DNA from: Mycolicibacterium stellerae
GTDB lineage: Bacteria; Actinomycetota; Actinomycetes; Mycobacteriales; Mycobacteriaceae
Reading direction: 5' to 3'
Assembly (NCBI RefSeq): GCF_003719305.1
Contig: NZ_RARC01000027.1
Span: forward strand, 28,936 to 92,935
DNA: 64,000 nucleotides
The notes below the pieces were generated by a model. The model was not told where the DNA came from. It ran no database searches and saw only the letters and a program-made list of their open reading frames with translations. Below, one piece after another: positions 44,292 to 52,667 of this stretch (position 1 is its first letter; every line of letters starts with the position of its first letter). Position numbers and translations under genes: made by a program.

Positions 44292-45395
44292 ATGACTGAC
44301 GACCTCGTGTTCACCGTCGATCGCAACGCGAATCCGGCGAGCGATGAGGTACGTGCGGGAATTCTGGCGAATCCGGGATTCGGCCGGTATCACACCGACC
44401 ACATGGTGTCGATCGACTACATCGACGGCAAGGGCTGGCACAACGCGCGGGTCATGCCGTACGGCCCAATCGAGCTCGACCCATCGGCGATCGTTCTGCA
44501 CTACGCGCAGGAGGTGTTCGAGGGGCTGAAGGCCTACCGCTGGGCGGACGGTTCGATCGTGTCCTTCCGACCTGAAGCCAACGCCGCGCGGCTACGCACG
44601 TCGTCCCGCAGGCTGGCCATCCCCGAGCTACCGGACGAGGTGTTCATCGAGTCGCTGCGTCGGCTCATCGCGGTCGACGCGGAATGGGTGCCTCCGGCTG
44701 GCGGCGAGGAATCGCTGTACCTGCGGCCCTACATCTTCGCCACCGAGCCGGGGCTCGGGGTTCGGCCCGCGTCCGAATACCGCTACATGGTGATCGCGTC
44801 GCCTGCGGGGGCGTACTTCCCGCGCGGCATCAAACCCGTCAGCGTGTGGCTGTCGCACGAGTACGTGCGTGCCTCACCGGGCGGCACAGGCGCCGCGAAG
44901 TTCGGCGGCAACTACGCCGCGTCGCTGCTCGCGCAGGCCGAGGCCGCCGACAACGGGTGCGACCAGGTGGTGTGGCTCGACGCCATCGAACGCCGGTATG
45001 TCGAAGAGATGGGCGGCATGAACCTGTTCTTCGTGTTCGGCAGCGGGGGTACCGCCCGGCTTGTCACGCCGGAACTGAGTGGTTCGCTGCTGCCCGGCAT
45101 CACGCGAGATTCGTTGCTGCAGTTGGCTACCGACGCCGGATTCGCCGTCGAAGAGCGAAAGATCGACGTCGACGAGTGGCAGAAGAAGGCCGCCGCGGGT
45201 GAGATCACCGAAGTGTTCGCGTGCGGCACAGCCGCGGTGATCACGCCGGTGTCACACGTGAAGTACGGTGACGGTGAGTTCACCATCGCCGACGGCGAAC
45301 CTGGTGAGATCACGATGGCCCTTCGCGACACGTTGACCGGAATTCAGCGCGGCACGTTCGCCGATACCCACGGTTGGATGGCGCGGCTGAGTTAG
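44292..45395 (+). CDS. ilvE: branched-chain amino acid aminotransferase
   Basis: A 367-residue fold-type IV PLP aminotransferase that makes the last step to leucine, isoleucine and valine. The PLP lysine is Lys203 (GAAKFGGNYAAS); substrate motifs LHYAQEVFEGLKAY, EEMGGMNLFF and CGTAAVITPV are kept. The length matches M. tuberculosis IlvE (Rv2210c). It is the last gene before the island and its promoter appears leaderless. A remnant of a cupin gene starts 11 bp after its stop. Confidence 0.95.
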   Translation: MTDDLVFTVDRNANPASDEVRAGILANPGFGRYHTDHMVSIDYIDGKGWHNARVMPYGPIELDPSAIVLHYAQEVFEGLKAYRWADGSIVSFRPEANAARLRTSSRRLAIPELPDEVFIESLRRLIAVDAEWVPPAGGEESLYLRPYIFATEPGLGVRPASEYRYMVIASPAGAYFPRGIKPVSVWLSHEYVRASPGGTGAAKFGGNYAASLLAQAEAADNGCDQVVWLDAIERRYVEEMGGMNLFFVFGSGGTARLVTPELSGSLLPGITRDSLLQLATDAGFAVEERKIDVDEWQKKAAAGEITEVFACGTAAVITPVSHVKYGDGEFTIADGEPGEITMALRDTLTGIQRGTFADTHGWMARLS

Positions 45396-45405
45396 GCACG
45401 CTGCA

Positions 45406-45549
45406 GGCGACGTCGCAGCTGTGCACGGCGAAGGCGCGGTGGCCTGGCTGCACCGCGGCCTGCCCCACACCTTCCAGGTGCGCTCGGAGAGCACACGAGT
45501 GCTCGTCGTCACCGCGCCATCGGGATTCGATTTTGGCGATTTTCAATGA
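45406..45549 (+). pseudogene. cupin gene fragment, middle part (left of island)
   Basis: A 47-codon open stretch ending in TGA gives a typical second half of a cupin barrel (AWLHRGLPHTFQV, then VLVVTAPSGF), as in quercetin-dioxygenase-like proteins. It begins directly after ilvE with no start codon or N-terminal half, so that half has been deleted. From GGATTCGA (45523-45530) onward the reading switches to island sequence and soon stops. The missing C terminus is found at 53392-53538, in the same frame. Confidence 0.75.
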
Positions 45550-45874
45550 CTCTTACTGGACTCCGTTATTTCCCAGTGCCACCAGGGATTCCGGTGACAA
45601 TCGGTTCCCAACGGATGCCTGCTGATTCCGGTCGAGTCCGATCTATAACCGATGAATAATGGTTGACGAGAATATGCAGGGACATAACTTCCGGATCCGT
45701 GGTTGTACCGGCTCGGCGGCTCTCGGCATGCTCAGTGCCCGACGGCAGAGTCGCTGGCTCGCACGTCGGCATTGCCCGAGCCCTAGAAGGTGTGCGCTTC
45801 CGACGGTTGCGATCTTTTGCTGAACGCCGCTCCCGGTGATGGCAGAATGTGAAGATTGTCGCAGTTAGAACAGG
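45550..45874. other. 325-bp non-coding left part of the island
   Basis: No gene is supported between the cupin fragment and the AraC gene. The stretch is less GC-rich than the flanks and contains stop codons in all frames at short intervals. It presumably holds the promoter of the AraC gene; I see no copy of the 121-bp repeat here. Confidence 0.5.
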
Positions 45875-46906
45875 TTGGGCCGCACGTTGCAGTACGACAC
45901 CCTTGGCAGAGACCCCGACCTGCGGGGTGGCGCCGAGGGCGGCGCGGGGACGGTCAGATTCGATGCTCGGCGAATCCCGGTTGCCGATCGCGAAGAGGTG
46001 GTGCGTGCCACGGTCTCGCAGACTCTTGCTCCGCTCGAGATCGACTTTCCGGACGATCGCGGCCCGGCTGCGACGAGCTTGGCGATCACTGACCTGAATG
46101 AGCTCACGGTGTGGTCCGTGAAATCGACTGCCGTCAAGGTCCATTACAAGGCGTTGCCGCGCGACGACGTCAAGCCGAGCCTCTTCCTGGGGCTGCAGAT
46201 GACGGGGTCCTGCGTCGTGGTTCAGCGTGACCGAGAAATAACCTTGCGCCCCGGCGATCTGGCGGTCTGGGACTCAACAGATCCATTCATGATCGCTGAT
46301 GCGGATGGCATCTCCCAGCACAAATTCCGAATACCCCTGGATCGATTGGCGTTGCCAGTTGACATTATCCGGCAAATTAGCGCGCTTCCGTTGTGTCCGG
46401 GTCACCCGATCTCAGACATGGCCGTCGCCTATTTCCACCGACTGGCCTCTCGGCCGGGGGCGTTTGATCGCCCGGGCGGCGACGTGGTCAGTCAACCTGG
46501 CATTGACTTACTTCGGGCAGTGATCACCACCCATCTCGACACCGTCGAGTTGGGCAAGGATTCGCTCCAGGCCACCCTCTTCGTACGCATCATGGAGTAC
46601 GTCCAATTGCACTTGCAGGAACCGGACCTCGGCGCCGGCCGCATTGCCGCTGAACACCACATATCGGTGCGGCAGCTTTACCGAATCCTGGCCGCCGAAG
46701 GCGTGTCGCTTGGGGACTGGATCCGAACGCGGCGACTCGAAGGAGCGCGCAGAGACCTCGCCTTGGCATTTCTGCATGATCCAATCTCCGCAGTTGCCCG
46801 GCGGTGGGGGTTCACCGATGCCTCCAGTTTCGCGCGAATGTTCCGAACTACTTACGGTGCGTCCCCGAGCGAATGGCGAGAACTAGCCCGCCAGCAACCT
46901 GCCTGA
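45875..46906 (+). CDS. AraC-family regulator with AraC_binding_2-type sensor domain
   Basis: A 343-residue regulator of the type that controls catabolic oxygenases (NphR- or FeaR-like). Residues 40-220 form a cupin-like sensor (VVVQRDREITLRPGDLAVWDSTDPF); residues 240-340 form the double helix-turn-helix, first AGRIAAEHHISVRQLYRIL and second ISAVARRWGFTDASSFARMFRTTYGASPSEWR. It starts with TTG 45875. It is the only regulator in the island and lies next to one of two copies of a duplicated promoter-like segment, so it likely controls the hydrolase genes. Confidence 0.85.
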   Translation: MGRTLQYDTLGRDPDLRGGAEGGAGTVRFDARRIPVADREEVVRATVSQTLAPLEIDFPDDRGPAATSLAITDLNELTVWSVKSTAVKVHYKALPRDDVKPSLFLGLQMTGSCVVVQRDREITLRPGDLAVWDSTDPFMIADADGISQHKFRIPLDRLALPVDIIRQISALPLCPGHPISDMAVAYFHRLASRPGAFDRPGGDVVSQPGIDLLRAVITTHLDTVELGKDSLQATLFVRIMEYVQLHLQEPDLGAGRIAAEHHISVRQLYRILAAEGVSLGDWIRTRRLEGARRDLALAFLHDPISAVARRWGFTDASSFARMFRTTYGASPSEWRELARQQPA

Positions 46907-46960
46907 GCGTTGCCGCCCTCCTTCCGGACTCAGCGGCCTCATTGCTCCCGGCGACCGTCG

Positions 46961-47081
46961 CGAGGCATGCTGCCGACAGCGTGCCTCACCGTGTGCCAAT
47001 ACCTGTGCACGGCGTGCACGACCTGCCTACCAAGGGTTTTCGCGTGCGCGACTCGACCTAGGGTCGCAGTCAAGCGCCATG
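46961..47081 (+). repeat. 121-bp duplicated segment, copy A (candidate AraC-controlled promoter)
   Basis: This segment matches 49839-49959 at 110 of 121 positions with no gaps. It holds GTGCC or GTGCA motifs at 46981, 46993, 47005 and 47014 (12, 12 and 9 bp apart), a CGACC-TAG-GGTCG palindrome at 47054-47066 that includes a TAGGGT -10-like hexamer, and ends in ATG. The hydrolase gene starts 107 bp further on. The layout suits AraC half-sites followed by a promoter. Confidence 0.75.
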
Positions 47082-47188
47082 GTGACCGCCGCGGCCCAGA
47101 TCGACCATCCGACATTTCGTCAGGCGTGTGGTGTAGAACTCGGCGCACACCGGTGTTCTGATTCATCGCGAAGAAGGGTGGAGGCGGG

Positions 47189-47911
47189 ATGCAGTTTGTT
47201 CTCGTGCATGGGGGGTGGCAGGGCGGTTGGTGCTGGGACGCCGTGTCGGCGGCTTTACGTTCGGTGGGGCATGAAGTCTTCGCGCCCACCCTTCGTGGTT
47301 GCGAGCAGGGTGTTGCGGTTGATCGGGTCGGGGTCAATCTCACGGCGATTGGTGACGGTCTTGTCGACGCGGTCAGAGAGCACGACCTACGGGATTTAGT
47401 GCTGGTCGGCCACAGCGGTGGCGGCCCAGCCGCCCAGTACGCCGCGGACCGACTGGCCCAGCAGACGCGCCGCATCGTCTTCGTCGACGCGTGGGTGCTG
47501 CACGACGGGCAAGCCATCAACGACGTGCTGCCCGCACCATTCGTCGAGAGTTCCGTCCAGGCCGCCAAAGATAGCGCAGATCAGACGGTTGCGATGGATC
47601 CGCAGACATGGTCTGAGCACTTCATGAACGGCGCCTCGGAGCACGACATCGCCACCGTCACCAGCAAGCTCGTCCCGGTGCCCTTCGGATGGCTCAGCGA
47701 ACCGATCTCGCTGCCCCGATTCTGGGGTGCTGCGCTGCCGTCTAGCTACGTCTTCCTGCGCCAAGACCAGGCAGTTCCCCAAGAGCTTTACCGCGCCATG
47801 GCCAGCCGCCTGGATCAACCTCGCCGTCTGGAATGTGACGGCCCGCACGAGGCCATGCTGACCCACCCGAACCCTTTGGCTGCCACGCTGATCGATGCGG
47901 CAAAGGAGTAG
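47189..47911 (+). CDS. alpha/beta hydrolase (esterase-like)
   Basis: A 240-residue cytosolic alpha/beta hydrolase of the EstC / hydroxynitrile-lyase-like group. The N terminus FVLVHGGWQGGWCWD holds the oxyanion motif, the nucleophile is Ser76 (GHSGGG), and the late His is in CDGPHEAML. The substrate is unknown; small esters are likely. RBS-like GGAGGCGG lies just upstream of ATG 47189. Copy A of the duplicated promoter segment precedes it. Confidence 0.85.
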   Translation: MQFVLVHGGWQGGWCWDAVSAALRSVGHEVFAPTLRGCEQGVAVDRVGVNLTAIGDGLVDAVREHDLRDLVLVGHSGGGPAAQYAADRLAQQTRRIVFVDAWVLHDGQAINDVLPAPFVESSVQAAKDSADQTVAMDPQTWSEHFMNGASEHDIATVTSKLVPVPFGWLSEPISLPRFWGAALPSSYVFLRQDQAVPQELYRAMASRLDQPRRLECDGPHEAMLTHPNPLAATLIDAAKE

Positions 47912-48097
47912 ATATAACGTTGTTGCACAGAGCTGTTCACCTCACCGGACGCGTTCCGCTCTAGCCGACCACATCGCCAATTGGCTTGGCGCCACGCTGC
48001 CCGCCGGGCGAGCGCCGCCGCCTGACCAAAGCAATCTCACAGAGCAGGCAGGATCAGTGCGTAGGTGAGTTACGTCCCCCGGGCCGGATGCCGGTAG

Positions 48098-48117
48098 CCG
48101 CCCGGCATGCCGGGCGG
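48098..48117. terminator. perfect palindrome after the FAD monooxygenase gene
   Basis: CCGCCCGGCA and TGCCGGGCGG form a perfect 20-bp palindrome, 3 bp past the minus-strand gene's stop and between convergent genes. It probably ends both transcripts. Confidence 0.6.
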
Positions 48118-48119
48118 TG

Positions 48120-49517
48120 TCACCTTTGAAGTCGTGCCAGCTGTCGCAGATGCTCGACCTGCTCGCCGTTCCGCGCTCCGGTGATCAACGCCTTGGCGAT
48201 TCTCAGGACGATGGAGGGCTTGAACAGCCGTGCGGGTGCGTCGAGCATCCACGCGACGCGGAAGAACTGCTGAGCTACCGCCGGGTCGGTTTCGGTGGCG
48301 GTCAAGACAGCATCCATGTAGGTGTTGATGATCCGCGTTGACAACGGCCGCCGGCCCTTGACCTGCGGCAGCGCCAAGTCCGAACCGACCGCCGTCCGCC
48401 AGGCCACCTGAATGGCCTTAGCCGATTCACCGAAGAACCGCCGGGGCAGATCCAGGTCGCCAACGCTCAGACACTTGCCCAGGGCCTCGGCCTCGGCCGC
48501 CGCGATGGTCATTCCCTGCCCGTATATCGGGTTGAAGCTACAGACGGCGTCACCAAACACCAGCAGTCCGTCCGGGGTGCGGGCGAGCCGGTCGTAGCGT
48601 CTCCACCGGTTGGACGGAATCCGGTGATGGACCACGTCCCCTAGAGGCTCACCCGCGCGGATCGCGGCAAGCGCGTGACGTGGCGCGAACTCCGCGATGA
48701 AGTCGAGCAATTCGGCACGATCCGCCGGGGGTTGCTGGCCACCGAGAGTGCCGCCCAGTACCAGGTAGGTGTCGTTCTCCACCGCGAACATCGCAAAGGT
48801 GGTGGGCCGGCTGGCGACGGGATTGACCGCCAGCACCAATTCGCGCAGCATGCCGGGCGGAACACGTACGGGCATGGTGGCATATGCGATGCGCATCTCG
48901 AGTTCCTCGACCGGCGGCCGGACGTATCCGAACTCCTCGAGGAACACCGGCGCCCGGGAGCCGCGGCCGGTGGCGTCGATTATGAGGTCTGCGGTCAGCA
49001 GCGTCTCGCCATCATCACCTTGCCGCGCGAGCCGAGCCCCCGTGATGCGGTTGGCATCGGGATCGGCCGTCAAGCCCACGACGCCGTGGCCCTCGAGAAA
49101 CTCAACATTCGGAATGGCGCGCACGGCCTTGCGCACGCTGAACTCCAACAGCGGTCGGCTCACGTGGTAGTCCACCAGCGAGGTGGGGTCCGGCACGGTC
49201 GCCGAACGCACCATGAGATGCCCGCCGAATGTGGACCAGAATCTCGAAAGGTCGCCGTCGTCCCACTTCACCGCACCGTCGGTGACGAGTTGGTCGAAGA
49301 ACCCCGGAAAGAGCTCGCCGACGATCTGCACGCCCTTGCCGAGCAAGACATGCGGATGTCGGTCCTGGGGCACTCCACGGCGATTCATCGGAGCACGGGG
49401 CAGAACGTCGCGTTCGACGACGGTGACCACACGAAAGTAGTCGGCAAGCACACGGGCGGCGAGAAGGCCGCCCATGCTCGCGCCGAGGACAACTGCTCTG
49501 TCACGACGTTCGGCCAT
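48120..49517 (-). CDS. FAD-dependent monooxygenase
   Basis: A 465-residue flavoprotein monooxygenase of the PHBH/UbiH-like group. FAD-binding is seen as VVLGASMGGLLAARVL (GxGxxG variant), the DG-type motif ADLIIDATGRGSRAP and the second FAD motif GLLVFGDAVCSFNPIYGQGMTIAAAEA. There is no membrane anchor. It faces the hydrolase gene at 47189 tail to tail and diverges from the hydrolase at 50020, with copy B of the duplicated segment in between. It likely hydroxylates an aromatic or polycyclic substrate whose ester products the hydrolases could cleave; this link is inferred. Confidence 0.87.
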   Translation of the reverse strand: MAERRDRAVVLGASMGGLLAARVLADYFRVVTVVERDVLPRAPMNRRGVPQDRHPHVLLGKGVQIVGELFPGFFDQLVTDGAVKWDDGDLSRFWSTFGGHLMVRSATVPDPTSLVDYHVSRPLLEFSVRKAVRAIPNVEFLEGHGVVGLTADPDANRITGARLARQGDDGETLLTADLIIDATGRGSRAPVFLEEFGYVRPPVEELEMRIAYATMPVRVPPGMLRELVLAVNPVASRPTTFAMFAVENDTYLVLGGTLGGQQPPADRAELLDFIAEFAPRHALAAIRAGEPLGDVVHHRIPSNRWRRYDRLARTPDGLLVFGDAVCSFNPIYGQGMTIAAAEAEALGKCLSVGDLDLPRRFFGESAKAIQVAWRTAVGSDLALPQVKGRRPLSTRIINTYMDAVLTATETDPAVAQQFFRVAWMLDAPARLFKPSIVLRIAKALITGARNGEQVEHLRQLARLQR

Positions 49518-49838
49518 CTAATTCCTTTGCTGGCGATACCAATTGGCGAAAGAGACCACGGTGGCGCGGCCGGCGAAGGCCGCGTCGTCGAGGACGGGAG
49601 CAGGCGGGCGACGCAAGTCGACTCCGTCGGTGAGTCGAGGTCAAGCTAACACGGCGAACTGGGTGTCCCCGCTGAGAACTGGCTGTCGGTCCGTTGTCAG
49701 GGGTGCGGGTTGTACTCGTACACATTGGATTTCGCCGTCCCGGCGCGGGCGGCTTCGACCGAGTAATCCCAGCCATCGGCGCGGACGAGGTAGGCCAGCG
49801 TGTTCTATCTGCAAGTCATCTGGGTTTCACTTACCCCA
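49518..49838. other. non-coding stretch upstream of the FAD monooxygenase gene
   Basis: No intact gene. It holds the presumed promoter of the FAD gene (minus strand) and, at 49697-49801, a short remnant that resembles a staphylococcal-nuclease domain. Copy B of the 121-bp repeat starts at its right end. Confidence 0.5.
49697..49801 (-). pseudogene. thermonuclease (SNase-like) C-terminal remnant
   Basis: A 34-residue stretch ending in TGA reads TLAYLVRADGWDYSVEAA then RAGTAKSNVYEYNP. This follows the C-terminal strand and helix of the staphylococcal-nuclease fold (LAY-x-x-x-ADG ... EA-x-R-x-G-x-AK-x-x-VY-x-x-NP). An in-frame stop precedes it, so only the fragment remains. The match is from memory of the family. 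Confidence 0.4.
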
Positions 49839-49959
49839 CGAGGCATGTTGCCGACAGCGTGCCTCACCGTGTGCCAACACCTGTGCCCTGCGTGCACGAC
49901 CTGCCTGCCAAGGATTTTGGCGTGCCAGATTCGACCTAGGGTCGCAGTCAGGCGCCATG
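49839..49959 (+). repeat. 121-bp duplicated segment, copy B (candidate AraC-controlled promoter)
   Basis: The partner of copy A, identical at 110 of 121 bases, with the same palindrome CGACC-TAG-GGTCG (49932-49944) and final ATG. Here this ATG (49957) is in frame with the hydrolase gene at 50020 and would add 21 residues. Confidence 0.75.
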
Positions 49960-50019
49960 TCGATGCTCGGCGCCCGAATGAACCAGCATTGCCAGCAGAC
50001 ACGACAAGGAAAACGCCTC

Positions 50020-50829
50020 ATGACATCGCCCACAAAACCCAACCCGGTCATCTTCATTCACGGGTTATGGATCCACGCGACTGCTTGGGAACCATGGCTC
50101 GACCTCTTCGAGAACAACGGCTACGCGGTGTCCGCACCAGGTTGGCCTGGGGAGCGCGCGACCGTCGCACAGACACGCGAGAACCCGGACGGAATGAACG
50201 ATGTCGGCATCCAGCAGATGATCGATCACTACGCGAGAATGATCAACGCGCGCGGCGGCATTAAGCCCCTAGTGGTGGGGCACTCCTTCGGCGGCTTGAT
50301 CGCCCAGGAGCTGCTGGCCGAAGGTCTGATCGCAGCCGCCGTTGCCATCGACCCCGCACCCATCAAGGGAGTCAAGGCACTTCCGGTGGCGCAGTTGCGG
50401 TCGGCGCTCCCCGTCCTTGGCAACCCTGCCAATCGACACCGGACAGTGTCGCTGACGGACAAGCAATTCCACTACGCCTTCGGTAACAACCTGAGCGAAG
50501 AAGAATCCAACGCGTTGCACCAGGCCTGGACGATCCCCGGACCCGGCAGGCCGCTGTTCGAGGATGCGGGAGCGAACTTCTCACGGCACTCGCCGGCGAA
50601 GGTCGACACTCACCTGGCCGACCGCGGCCCGCTGCTGTTGACGTCGGGCACCGAAGACCACGTCGTCCCCCTGAAGGTCACCAAGGAGGTCGTCGCCATG
50701 TATTCAAAGAGCCCGGCGCAGACGGACTTCCATGTGTTCGAGGGCCGGGGTCACTCCCTCACCATCGACGGTGGCTGGAAGGACGTCGCCGTAGTTGTAC
50801 TCGATTGGTTGGCAGACAAGGGCTTTTGA
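50020..50829 (+). CDS. alpha/beta hydrolase
   Basis: A 269-residue alpha/beta hydrolase. The oxyanion motif FIHGLWIHATAWEPW, the nucleophile Ser89 in GHSFGG, an Asp in SGTEDHVVP and the His in GRGHSL form the usual set. It resembles non-haem chloroperoxidase or lactonase-like esterases; the true substrate is unknown. ATG 50020 has AAGGAA 8-13 nt upstream; the upstream ATG 49957, part of the duplicated segment, is in frame and is the alternative start. Confidence 0.85.
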   Translation: MTSPTKPNPVIFIHGLWIHATAWEPWLDLFENNGYAVSAPGWPGERATVAQTRENPDGMNDVGIQQMIDHYARMINARGGIKPLVVGHSFGGLIAQELLAEGLIAAAVAIDPAPIKGVKALPVAQLRSALPVLGNPANRHRTVSLTDKQFHYAFGNNLSEEESNALHQAWTIPGPGRPLFEDAGANFSRHSPAKVDTHLADRGPLLLTSGTEDHVVPLKVTKEVVAMYSKSPAQTDFHVFEGRGHSLTIDGGWKDVAVVVLDWLADKGF

Positions 50830-50962
50830 TCGCACGCGGCGCGGCGCGGTGGTAAGACCCACACGGCTGCCGCCCGCAACGTCGAATGACGCCGAAGAAG
50901 TCGGCGACAAGCATTTCTCCGCCGCGGCTTTGGTACGCGGCCCAAACAGATCGGAAATACTG

Positions 50963-51835
50963 ATGTTTCAACGTTCTTGGCACACGGTGCGCATGGGTGC
51001 ACTCACGAGTGCCGCTGCGGTGGCGTGTGCCGTGATAGTCCCATCGGCCGTCGCCGCCTGCGCACCCGCCGCGTCTCCACCCGCCGCGTCTCCACCCGCC
51101 GCGCCTCCACCGAGCGCCGCGAAGCCCACCATCGTGCTGGTCCACGGCGCCTTCGCCGACGCGTCGAGCTGGGGTGGCGAAGTTGGCGCGTTGGAGAAGC
51201 ACGGATACGACGCACGCGCGATCGCCAATCCTTTGGAGAACCTCGACTCCGACTCCGACTCGGTGAAGAACTTTCTCGGCACTCTGAACGGACCGATCGT
51301 GCTGGTCGGACATTCCTACGGCGGATCGGTCATCACGAACGCCGCCGCCGGCAATCCGAACGTCAGAGCGCTGGTCTATGTCGACGCCGCGGCCCCCGAT
51401 GTGGGCGAGACGACTGCCCAGCTCAGTGGAGCCGACTCGGTACTGACCCGACCCCAAGGCGAACTGTTCGATCCCGTACTCCCCCCTGGCGCACCCCAGG
51501 AGCAAGCGCAGCTTTATCTGAAGAAGGACATCTTCCTCCAGCACTTCGGTAACGACCTGCCGTCCGACCTCGCCACTCGGGCCTGGGCCAGCCAGCGGTC
51601 AGCAGCGGTGGCCGCGTTGTACGCACCGTCCAAAAACGCCGCATGGAAGGACATCCCCTCCTGGTACTTCATCAGTAGCGGAGATCAGGTCATCACGCCG
51701 GCCTCGGAGGACTCCATGGCGGCACGAGCACACTCACAGGTCACGCACTTCAACGGTGGCTCGCATCTGACGCTGGTCTCACACCCCGACGCCGTCACGC
51801 AGGTTATCGAAGCTGCCGCCGCATCCGTGCACTGA
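50963..51835 (+). CDS. exported alpha/beta hydrolase, possible lipoprotein
   Basis: A 290-residue hydrolase with a signal peptide (hydrophobic residues 12-30) ending in VAAC, a possible lipobox with Cys33, followed by a linker of three AASPP-type repeats. The catalytic domain has VLVHGAFADASSW, nucleophile Ser118 (GHSYGG), SSGDQVITP and the late His in NGGSHLTLVSHP. It is of the same general kind as the two other island hydrolases but is sent out of the cytoplasm. It follows the previous gene by 133 bp on the same strand. Confidence 0.83.
   Translation: MFQRSWHTVRMGALTSAAAVACAVIVPSAVAACAPAASPPAASPPAAPPPSAAKPTIVLVHGAFADASSWGGEVGALEKHGYDARAIANPLENLDSDSDSVKNFLGTLNGPIVLVGHSYGGSVITNAAAGNPNVRALVYVDAAAPDVGETTAQLSGADSVLTRPQGELFDPVLPPGAPQEQAQLYLKKDIFLQHFGNDLPSDLATRAWASQRSAAVAALYAPSKNAAWKDIPSWYFISSGDQVITPASEDSMAARAHSQVTHFNGGSHLTLVSHPDAVTQVIEAAAASVH
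51066..51110 (+). repeat. three 15-bp tandem repeats in the hydrolase linker
   Basis: The unit CCGCCGCGTCTCCAC occurs three times, the last with one change (C for T), coding for the Ala/Ser/Pro linker after the lipobox of the exported hydrolase. Confidence 0.85.
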
Positions 51836-51952
51836 CCCGGATTGGTAAACGAGTGGTGTTGCCGCGGCTCGTAATTGGATGCGACAGCGTTGTCGGTCCA
51901 GCTACTTGCCGCGGCGTACCAGGAAATTTGGACATCCGAATCAGGCGGCACC

Positions 51953-52492
51953 ATGACTCAGCCATCGAATGGCTCGATCGAAACGATCTCGCATCGGGTC
52001 GACCGATTGACGATCCAGATCGACGACTCGTTTGACGGATTCAGGAATCGCTACGAGCGAGCGGTTCCGGAGTACCAGAGCGATCGGTTCGACTCCCTCG
52101 TCGAAAGGGGTGCCGACTGGAACACAGTTTTGGATGCGACCGCAGAGAACGCGCCACACGACTTCATCCTCTATTGGTCCCGCGATTTCACCTCGCTGAT
52201 GGGTCTGGCCGGAGACCGAGGCTGCTGTGTCGCATACCTCATGGGCAATCACACCATTGCGCAGCGAATGTACCGCTACAACCCCGCCATCATGCTCCAC
52301 GCCCCGCTGCGTACGGCCATTGTTGAAGACGCCGACCATGCCACGTGGTTCACCTTCGACCAACCGAGCACCCAGTTCGGCAGCTTCAACACTCCTCAAA
52401 TCACCAAGGTAGGACGCGAATTGGACCACAAGCTCGCCGCGTTGCTCGAGCACCTTGACGCCCCTGTGCCGGCCGCTCTCACCGAATCATGA
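51953..52492 (+). CDS. DUF302 family protein
   Basis: A 179-residue protein with the DUF302 core: the central YLMGNHTIAQRMYRYNPAIMLHAPLRTAIVEDADHATWFTFDQPST is the family signature. The biochemical role is unknown; DUF302 proteins often sit with redox or stress genes. It has ATG 51953 with no clear ribosome site. It is the last intact gene of the island. Confidence 0.75.
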   Translation: MTQPSNGSIETISHRVDRLTIQIDDSFDGFRNRYERAVPEYQSDRFDSLVERGADWNTVLDATAENAPHDFILYWSRDFTSLMGLAGDRGCCVAYLMGNHTIAQRMYRYNPAIMLHAPLRTAIVEDADHATWFTFDQPSTQFGSFNTPQITKVGRELDHKLAALLEHLDAPVPAALTES

Positions 52493-52667
52493 GCAAGCTT
52501 CCGACCGATGAACGTGGGCCCCGCCTGTCGCATCGAAATACAGCTTGCCTGTTGGATGTTTGGCCTTGCACGAGGGTGGTTCCCTGAATGCAACAGCAGT
52601 AACGGGGTGCCGCGAGAGTCGTGTATCTCGTAGCGCATTCGCACGTCACCTGGCTGTGCATGTCCGA

